A DNA stretch of 7,674 nucleotides from Thermoplasmata archaeon. Lineage in GTDB: Archaea; Thermoplasmatota; E2; UBA202; JdFR-43. Every line of letters begins with the position of its first letter. Position 1 is the first letter of the stretch. The notes under the pieces are model-generated. The model was not told the origin of the DNA. It searched no databases and saw nothing but the letters and a program-made list of their open reading frames with translations. Location of the stretch: contig JAGGSX010000023.1 of the NCBI GenBank assembly GCA_021158865.1, forward strand, positions 1 to 7,674. Reading direction: 5' to 3'. This document shows positions 1 to 4,459 of this stretch, in pieces. The position numbers were made by a program, and so were the translations under genes.

Positions 1-61
1 TCTTTCCTGACTTCTTTGCCATAACCATTATTCTCCTCATTTCTGGAGTAACACGTGACAT
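1..61 (-). CDS. N-terminal fragment of an unidentified protein, truncated by the window edge
   Basis: Twenty codons are readable on the minus strand from the ATG at 61-59, beginning MSRVTPEMRRIM and running off the window. A strong Shine-Dalgarno site (AGGAGGGG, 77-70) sits eight bases before this ATG, which is the main reason for calling it. The basic start, with Arg-Arg at residues 9-10 and Lys-Lys at 16-17, resembles the first helix of a helix-turn-helix protein, and some IS transposases (IS630-like) begin in this style. Twenty residues cannot establish that. A competing start eight bases upstream (ATGGGAAATG, another frame) is less well placed relative to the ribosome site. The gene is divergent from mat. 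Existence is fairly likely; identity is unknown. Confidence 0.5.
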   Translation of the reverse strand, partial: MSRVTPEMRRIMVMAKKSGK

Positions 62-69
62 TTCCCATT

Positions 70-77
70 CCCCTCCT
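70..77 (-). promoter_or_regulatory. Ribosome binding site of the left-edge gene
   Basis: The minus strand reads AGGAGGGG, a near-perfect complement of the archaeal 16S rRNA 3' end, with an eight-base spacer to the ATG at 61. It decides the start of the truncated gene. It contrasts with mat, the C25 peptidase gene and the DUF106 gene, which show no such site and look leaderless. Confidence 0.6.
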
Positions 78-96
78 ATAAAGAATGGGAAATTGA

Positions 97-143
97 TTTA
101 AGAAATGTTACCGATCTGTGTTTACTTTACATTATGCTAAAAT
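97..143 (+). repeat. 47-base element upstream of mat (left copy)
   Basis: This stretch aligns without gaps to the minus strand of 1976-1930, with 33 of 47 bases identical. The core AAATGTTACCGAT (103-115) is identical over 13 bases, and a second block, TATGC, is shared at 133-137. The element ends in the mat TATA region, and its partner sits in the same place relative to the convergent unknown gene. Two readings are open. One is a shared binding site for a regulator. The other is a duplicated remnant of a mobile or coding sequence, since in one frame both copies read KKCYR followed by T-x-H-Y-A. Confidence 0.55.
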
Positions 144-148
144 ATAAG
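139..148 (+). promoter_or_regulatory. Probable TATA box of mat
   Basis: AAAATATAAG is centred about 28 bases before the mat ATG at 172. That is the distance expected between an archaeal TATA box and the transcription start, so the mRNA probably begins at or within a few bases of the ATG. There is no Shine-Dalgarno site before the ATG, which agrees with leaderless translation. Confidence 0.6.
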
Positions 149-171
149 TAGAGGTTTGCATTCCACATTTT

Positions 172-1338
172 ATGGAAATCATAGTAGAAAATTTAAATTC
201 TATTCCTGTGGAAAAACAAAAAGTTGAAATAGTCGAAAGAAAAGGTATAGGACATCCAGATTCAATAGCAGATGGACTTGCAGAAAATGTTTCGAGGGCT
301 TTATCAAAAGAATATTTACAGAGCTTTGGATACATACTCCATCATAATACCGATGAATGCCAGATTGTGGGGGGGCAGAGCCAGCCCCATTTCGGCGGCG
401 GCGCCATCATACAGCCTGCTTATATCATGCTTGTTGGTAGAGCCACAGCCCTGTATAACAACAAAAGGATACCAATAAGAGCCATTTCTGTAAAATCTGC
501 CCATGAATATTTGGAGAGGAATTTTAAAAATTTGAATGCAGATACAGATGTTGTAATCGATTCTAAAATATGGGAAGGAAGTCATGACTTAAAAAGCGTT
601 TATGACCCTCGCCACCAGCTTGCTAACGATACATCTGTTGGAGCTGGATACGCTCCTCTTTCAGAAACTGAAAAACTTACTTTACAATTGGAAAGGTTCA
701 TCAATATAAATTTAAAGAAATTTCCGGAGATAGGAGAGGATGTAAAAGTAATGTCTGCAAGAAAAGAAAATAAAGTTTATGTTACAGTTGCTATAGCAAT
801 GGTTGACCGATATATTCCAGATGCAAACCACTACATAACCACGAAGGAACAGATAAAGGAAGAACTTATGGATTATGCAACAACGCTAACAGATAAAGAA
901 GTTAGAATAGAAATAAATACAGCAGATGATTATGATAAAGACATATACTATCTAACTGTAACAGGTTTGTCAATGGAAAACGGGGATGATGGAAGTGTTG
1001 GAAGAGGCAATCGTCTTAATGGCTTGATAACGCCAAATCGTCCTGTTTCCATGGAGGCGCCCGCAGGCAAAAATCCTATTACGCATGTTGGAAAATTATA
1101 TAATATAACTTCGACAAGAATAGCAGAAAGAATTGTTAAAGAATATGATGACGTGAAAGAAGCTTACGTGAAAATGCTTTCTCAGATAGGGAGGCCAATA
1201 AAAGACCCTCTTGTTGTGGGCATTTCTATTGTCGGAAAAACACCAGATTCTGGAGTGGAAGAAATAGTAAGAGAGTATATAGAAAAGATAGACAAAATAA
1301 AGGATGAAATATTGGAAGGAAAAATTAGTGTTTTTTAA
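172..1338 (+). CDS. mat: Archaeal-type S-adenosylmethionine synthetase (methionine adenosyltransferase)
   Basis: This 388-residue cytoplasmic enzyme makes S-adenosylmethionine from ATP and methionine, releasing phosphate and diphosphate. It belongs to the archaeal MAT family, which is highly divergent from bacterial MetK, and its length is close to the roughly 400 residues usual there. Family blocks visible in the protein are GIGHPDSIADG (25-35), HHNTDE (57-62), GGQS with FGGG (67-77), GAGYAPLS (157-164), and the long glycine-rich stretch from GLSMENGDDGSVGRGNR (265-281) through EAPAGKNPITHVGK (295-308). The start fits the family N-terminus and the TATA spacing. The gene stands alone, with no methionine or methyl-cycle gene beside it in the window, and it abuts a convergent gene with no gap. 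The 47-base element upstream is shared with that neighbour. Confidence 0.97.
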   Translation: MEIIVENLNSIPVEKQKVEIVERKGIGHPDSIADGLAENVSRALSKEYLQSFGYILHHNTDECQIVGGQSQPHFGGGAIIQPAYIMLVGRATALYNNKRIPIRAISVKSAHEYLERNFKNLNADTDVVIDSKIWEGSHDLKSVYDPRHQLANDTSVGAGYAPLSETEKLTLQLERFININLKKFPEIGEDVKVMSARKENKVYVTVAIAMVDRYIPDANHYITTKEQIKEELMDYATTLTDKEVRIEINTADDYDKDIYYLTVTGLSMENGDDGSVGRGNRLNGLITPNRPVSMEAPAGKNPITHVGKLYNITSTRIAERIVKEYDDVKEAYVKMLSQIGRPIKDPLVVGISIVGKTPDSGVEEIVREYIEKIDKIKDEILEGKISVF

Positions 1339-1905
1339 TTATTTTAATCTAACTTCGTCTTTTTCTTTTAATCTTTTCCTTATATAAGTTAAAAATGCCT
1401 GCAAATCTTTTTCTCTTATTTTATCAATTTTTATTTCAATGGAATGCTTATTTTTATTATGCAATTTGCTTATTCTTATATATGCATCTCCATCATTCAT
1501 TGCAACAATTTTTACTTCTTTCACTTTCTTGCTCATTTTCTTTGCCATAAATTCCATAAAATTTTTTATTTTTCTTTCTTCATATTCATGCCCATCAATT
1601 TTTATTTTCTTAAAACCTGCTTTTGATAAAGCCTTGAGTAAAATTTCTGTAGTTGGCATTAATTCAAAATTTTCTTCCATTTTTTCATATCCAACAACTT
1701 TTTCTATTGCCTTCAAAATAATGCTTTTGGGCTCTTTTATTTCCTTTTCAACGTCTAAATCAATATCCAACTCAATATTTTTTAGCCATTCTTTTCTTCT
1801 CTCCATCTTGCTTTTTTTACATTTGTGCTTTCCATATACAGAATTAATCCATTCATTCACTTCTTTTGGTGAATAAGTCCATGGAGGCTCCGGCAACCCA
1901 TTCAT
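1339..1905 (-). CDS. Hypothetical lysine-rich protein, convergent with mat
   Basis: I do not recognise this 188-residue protein. It has no signal peptide or membrane segment and is very rich in Lys and Glu, so it is probably a soluble cytoplasmic protein. The N-terminal part begins PEPPWTYSPKEVNEW (5-19) and continues into a basic stretch with KHKCKKSKMERRK (27-39). A helical middle follows (60-125), then an alternating beta-like segment VKEVKIVAMNDGD (128-140) and AYIRISKLH, and a basic helical tail. That could be a small alpha/beta domain that binds nucleic acid, but this is a guess. I chose the ATG at 1905 over an in-frame ATG at 1968, because a TATA-like stretch lies about 23-26 bases before 1905, the extra 21 residues fall inside the 47-base repeat, and neither start has a Shine-Dalgarno site. 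Its stop codon directly adjoins that of mat. Confidence 0.75.
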   Translation of the reverse strand: MNGLPEPPWTYSPKEVNEWINSVYGKHKCKKSKMERRKEWLKNIELDIDLDVEKEIKEPKSIILKAIEKVVGYEKMEENFELMPTTEILLKALSKAGFKKIKIDGHEYEERKIKNFMEFMAKKMSKKVKEVKIVAMNDGDAYIRISKLHNKNKHSIEIKIDKIREKDLQAFLTYIRKRLKEKDEVRLK

Positions 1906-1922
1906 AATATTATTGAAATGGC

Positions 1923-1935
1923 AATAAATAAATTT
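1923..1935 (-). promoter_or_regulatory. Possible TATA box of the hypothetical gene at 1905
   Basis: The minus strand reads AAATTTATTTATT, centred about 24 bases before the ATG at 1905-1903. The arrangement matches mat: shared element, then an A/T box, then an ATG with no ribosome site. In sequence this AT-rich it is weak evidence on its own. Confidence 0.4.
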
Positions 1936-1976
1936 GCATAGTGTATTGTCAAGTGACATCGGTAACATTTTTTGAG
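1930..1976 (-). repeat. 47-base element upstream of the hypothetical gene (right copy)
   Basis: This is the minus-strand partner of 97-143, identical at 33 of 47 positions, with the 13-base core at 1970-1958. The TATGC block ends 34 bases before the ATG at 1905; in the left copy the same spacing to the mat ATG is 38 bases. The two copies therefore face each other around the convergent gene pair as inverted repeats about 1.8 kb apart. Eight of the 14 differences fall at third positions of the frame that reads KKCYR, which leaves a coding remnant possible. Confidence 0.55.
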
Positions 1977-1992
1977 ATAAGGAATTGTTACC
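1961..1992. repeat. Short inverted repeat GGTAACA / TGTTACC
   Basis: GGTAACA (1961-1967) is followed by its exact complement TGTTACC (1986-1992) after an 18-base spacer. The left arm is part of the 47-base element core. A related TGTTACT occurs at 2054-2060. A dyad operator is possible, as is coincidence; the arms are only seven bases. Confidence 0.35.
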
Positions 1993-2135
1993 TCTACGTC
2001 TTTTTCAACCATGCCTGCCAATGTTTCTGAATGATTTTATCTTAACAAACGAATGTTACTGCCACAATATAATCAAAATCATTCCCCATATTTTTTACTC
2101 ATGTTCTTCTATAGCCATGTAAAATAAAAAACTTT

Positions 2136-2151
2136 TTCATGACAACATGAA
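2136..2151. promoter_or_regulatory. Perfect palindrome upstream of paaK, candidate operator
   Basis: TTCATG-ACAA-CATGAA is a perfect six-base dyad with a four-base centre, extendable by two G-T pairs if it is transcribed. It lies just over 20 bases upstream of the probable paaK TATA box, which suits a regulator binding site. The co-transcribed winged-helix protein at 3498 is one conceivable ligand. It is not followed by a T-run, so it does not look like a terminator. Confidence 0.4.
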
Positions 2152-2173
2152 GGCAAGAAACATTTTTCCTTTT

Positions 2174-2182
2174 AAATTATAA
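2174..2182 (+). promoter_or_regulatory. Probable TATA box of paaK
   Basis: AAATTATAA is centred about 43 bases before the paaK ATG, which would start transcription near 2204 and leave a leader of about 17 bases carrying the ribosome site at 2213-2218. A second A/T stretch at 2189-2197 is an alternative, but it would leave almost no leader. Confidence 0.4.
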
Positions 2183-2212
2183 CACAAATTATAAATTTGC
2201 ATTTACAATTTT

Positions 2213-2218
2213 GGTGAT
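2213..2218 (+). promoter_or_regulatory. Ribosome binding site of paaK
   Basis: GGTGAT, complementary to the AUCACC portion of the archaeal 16S rRNA tail, lies two bases before the ATG at 2221. The spacing is short, but normal for this 3'-extended form of the site. It supports the start and suggests that paaK mRNA has a leader, unlike mat. Confidence 0.6.
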
Positions 2219-2220
2219 AC

Positions 2221-3501
2221 ATGTTTGATGAAAAAATGGAAAAGATGCCAAGAAAAAAACTTGACGAATTAAAATTGAAACGACTGAAAAAAATTGTTTT
2301 ATATGCTTATGAAAACATCCCTTTTTATAGAAAAAAATTTGATTCTGCTGGTGTAGAGCCATATATTAAAAAATTGGAAGATATTGAAAAATTTCCATTT
2401 ACAACAAAAGATGAGTTGCGCAGTCAGATGCCTTTCAACATGCTTGCTGTTTCAATGGATAAATGCATTGAATTACACTCATCATCTGGGACAACAGGTG
2501 TGCCTGTAACTGTATGTTATACAAAAAATGACATTAACGTTTGGGCAGATGCAATGGCTAGGTGTCTTTCAATGGCAGGTCTTACAAGCAGAGATATTTT
2601 TCAAATACCAATTCCTTATGGAACATTTACAGGAGCATTTGGATTCCATTATGGTGGACAAAAAATTGGAGCTTTGGTTATTCCAACTGGAAAAGGTGAT
2701 TCTGAAAGGCAAATAAAGCTTATGAAATATTATAGAACAACTTTTATGGCAGGAATAGCATCTTATGCAATTCATTTAGGACAGGTAGCGAGGAAAATTG
2801 GTATAGAACCATCTAAATTAAGTATTAGAAACGGAATATTTGGAGCGGAAACTTTTACAAAAGAAATGAAAAAGAGATTGGCAGAGATGTGGGAAATGGA
2901 TGTCCATGATGTCTATGGTTTAACAGAAATGTGTGGACCCGGCGTTTCTGCGGATTGCGATATGCATGATGGCTTACATATATGGGAAGACCATTTTCTT
3001 CCAGAGATAATAGACCCAAAAACTGGAGATGCTATAGGAAAAGAAGAGGAAGGCGAGCTGGTGCTCACGACGCTTACAAAAGAAGGAATGCCCATAATAA
3101 GGTATCGAACAAAAGACATAACGTTTTTATATGACGGCGTCTGCGACTGCGGACGCACCCATGTAAAACATGCTCCTATAAAGGGGAGGAGTGATGACAT
3201 GCTTATAATAAAGGGAACAAATTTATTTCCGGGACAGATAGAAGAAGTGATAATGAAGAATAGCAAGGTTAGCGAAAACTGGGTTATGATTATTGAAAAA
3301 GTGGATGGCATGGACGAGGTTACCATCGACATTGAATCAAAAGAGAAGGTTGGTGAGGAGGAAGCAAAAAAAATTGCTGAAGAAATAGAAAAACAGATAA
3401 AAATAGCAACAACTTTGAGAGCAAATGTTGAAATACTGCCTCCTGATAGCCTGCCAAAAAGTGAGGGAAAAGTAAAAAGAGTTATAGATAAAAGGAAATG
3501 A
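2221..3501 (+). CDS. paaK: Phenylacetate-CoA ligase family (arylacetate-CoA ligase)
   Basis: This 426-residue member of the ANL adenylate-forming superfamily activates an aryl- or arylalkyl-carboxylate with ATP and then forms the CoA thioester in the cytoplasm. The nucleotide-binding loop is HSSSGTTGVPV (86-96). Further motifs are VYGLTEM (231-237), RYRTKDI (294-300), GRSDDMLIIKGTNLFP (322-337) at the hinge into the mobile C-terminal lid, and SEGKVKRVID (414-423), whose Lys417 is the likely A10 catalytic lysine. Cys246, His249, Cys308 and Cys310 could form the zinc site described for some PaaK relatives. The length is normal. In archaea without a phenylacetate oxidation pathway, such enzymes may work with indolepyruvate or 2-oxoacid ferredoxin oxidoreductases in aromatic amino acid fermentation; the true substrate cannot be read here. 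Its stop overlaps the next start (ATGA). Confidence 0.93.
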   Translation: MFDEKMEKMPRKKLDELKLKRLKKIVLYAYENIPFYRKKFDSAGVEPYIKKLEDIEKFPFTTKDELRSQMPFNMLAVSMDKCIELHSSSGTTGVPVTVCYTKNDINVWADAMARCLSMAGLTSRDIFQIPIPYGTFTGAFGFHYGGQKIGALVIPTGKGDSERQIKLMKYYRTTFMAGIASYAIHLGQVARKIGIEPSKLSIRNGIFGAETFTKEMKKRLAEMWEMDVHDVYGLTEMCGPGVSADCDMHDGLHIWEDHFLPEIIDPKTGDAIGKEEEGELVLTTLTKEGMPIIRYRTKDITFLYDGVCDCGRTHVKHAPIKGRSDDMLIIKGTNLFPGQIEEVIMKNSKVSENWVMIIEKVDGMDEVTIDIESKEKVGEEEAKKIAEEIEKQIKIATTLRANVEILPPDSLPKSEGKVKRVIDKRK

Positions 3502-3959
3502 GTTTGGGAATAATTGAAGTGTATATTCTTTTGCACATTAAGTATGCAGGAGTTGAATATCCAAATATGATTTCAAAAATTTCTGGCTTGCCATTAAATG
3601 AAATAAATTTTTCAATATCAAATCTTTTAGAAAAAGGCTTAATTGAAAGAGATGAAGGTTCTTCAATTAAAAGAAAGGAAGCGAGATTTAAAAAAGCCAA
3701 GGAAGTTCATAAGCATCATAGCTATTACAGGCTTTCAAGAAATGGCAAAATTTTTGTAAGAAAAATGAATGGTGCTTGGCTAAAAAAATATTTCAAAAAT
3801 TTAATTGGTGGCAACGCTTTAGATTTTATTTTAAGCAATGAAAAGTTTGAAGACCAACTAATTGAAAAAATGGTTGAAAATAAAATTATAACTAAAAATA
3901 AAAGAAGAACAAAATTTTGTAATAGCTTGGCATATTTTATAAGCAAGCATATTGGCTAA
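3498..3959 (+). CDS. DUF2250-type winged-helix protein, possible regulator
   Basis: The 153-residue protein begins with what looks like an archaeal DUF2250 winged-helix domain at about residues 4-90. It has a helix LGIIEVYILLHIKYAGVEYP, a turn and second helix with MISKISGLPLNEINFSISNL (24-43), then EKGLIER (45-51), a basic wing with KRKEARFKKAKEVHKHH (58-74), and YYRLSRNGK (76-84). The C-terminal 60 residues are a basic helical extension that I do not recognise. The domain type implies DNA binding, and the fused position behind paaK suggests control of that gene, perhaps through the palindrome at 2136-2151; both are inference. The start is set by the four-base ATGA overlap with the paaK stop, with AAAGGA directly before it. 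Its end overlaps the convergent hjc end by four bases. Confidence 0.8.
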   Translation: MSLGIIEVYILLHIKYAGVEYPNMISKISGLPLNEINFSISNLLEKGLIERDEGSSIKRKEARFKKAKEVHKHHSYYRLSRNGKIFVRKMNGAWLKKYFKNLIGGNALDFILSNEKFEDQLIEKMVENKIITKNKRRTKFCNSLAYFISKHIG

Positions 3960-4459
3960 ATTATGTCAATAAAATCAGATAGTTTCATTCCTTTCTTCCA
4001 TCTCATTATGTAATTTTTATTTGGCGATAATTCCAGTTTTGGCAAAATTTTGTTTATTTTCTTGCTCTTACCTTCTAAATTTTCCATGTCCATTGTAAAT
4101 ACACGCCATGCATCCCCCCTTATTCCCTTCAATCTATAAGCAAAAATTGGAAGAATTTTAGTCTGGGAACATTTCTCTTTCATTTCAATTGCTTTATTCT
4201 GCATCCTCCCTCCTTCATGGCTGAATAATATCTCATCCTCCTTCCTAACTTTTATTTCAACTATGAAGGATATATCTCCCCTCATTGCCACAATGTCCGC
4301 AATTCCGAGAGAGCCAGCTGCTCTTATAACTATGAAAGGCTTATCTATAATTTTATAATATTTTTCTCTTTCCTCATTGTTGCAGCTTTTTATAACTCTA
4401 TCTATAATTTTTTTATTCCCTGAAAATATTTCTTTTAATTCGCGTTCATAAATGCTCAT
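3956..4459 (-). CDS. hjc: Holliday junction resolvase, Hjc family
   Basis: This 167-residue protein matches archaeal Hjc, a metal-dependent endonuclease of the PD-(D/E)XK fold that resolves four-way DNA junctions in recombination and fork repair. The catalytic set is visible: Glu5-Arg6 in YERELKE, Arg46 and Ser50 in VIRAAGSLG, Asp55 in ADIVA, and Glu68-x-Lys70 in IVEIKV. These line up with Glu9, Arg10, Arg25, Asp33, Glu46 and Lys48 of the Pyrococcus enzyme as I recall it. AWRVFTMD (117-124) and a C-terminal KLSDFIDII continue the similarity. The protein is longer than the usual 120-140 residues, chiefly through about 17 extra residues between the first helix and the VIRAAGS strand (roughly 14-40). 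It is translated from an ATGA overlap with the upstream C25 peptidase gene and has no promoter of its own that I can see. Confidence 0.88.
   Translation of the reverse strand: MSIYERELKEIFSGNKKIIDRVIKSCNNEEREKYYKIIDKPFIVIRAAGSLGIADIVAMRGDISFIVEIKVRKEDEILFSHEGGRMQNKAIEMKEKCSQTKILPIFAYRLKGIRGDAWRVFTMDMENLEGKSKKINKILPKLELSPNKNYIMRWKKGMKLSDFIDII

Larger units (their letters stand above)
1977..2220. other. Intergenic region between the hypothetical gene and paaK
   Basis: With the start chosen at 1905, about 315 bases (1906-2220) hold no convincing gene. They contain the right copy of the 47-base element, TGTTAC half-sites at 1986 and 2054, the palindrome at 2136-2151, and the paaK promoter. On the minus strand short open stretches are interrupted by stops. 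One is an open frame of 36 codons from ATG 2012 to a TGA at 1904-1902 that overlaps the ATG at 1905. Another encodes IIQKHWQAWLKKT before a TAG near 1995. These could be remnants of a decayed gene, but none is long enough to call. No tRNA or obvious terminator was seen. Confidence 0.5.

Noticed and set aside
97..171. SAM riboswitch or other leader RNA before mat
   Set aside because: The TATA position leaves essentially no leader, and SAM riboswitches are not an expected control of archaeal mat genes.
1439..1876. Hydrophobic open frame on the plus strand inside the hypothetical gene
   Set aside because: It is a shadow frame: the Phe/Ile/Ser-rich composition is what the complement of Lys/Glu-rich coding sequence gives, and no start signal precedes it.
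1906..1968. Longer start at 1968 for the hypothetical protein
   Set aside because: It would read through the 47-base repeat and the TATA-like box and has no ribosome site; the 1905 ATG fits the promoter spacing. It is still possible.
103..1970. Composite transposon carrying mat between 13-base inverted repeats
   Set aside because: No complete transposase, no target duplication and only 13 identical bases; mat is essential and usually chromosomal. Kept only as one reading of the repeat.
2913..3536. Long minus-strand open frame across paaK and the next gene
   Set aside because: It is a shadow of the well-supported paaK frame, with biased Ser/Phe/Ile composition and no family motif.
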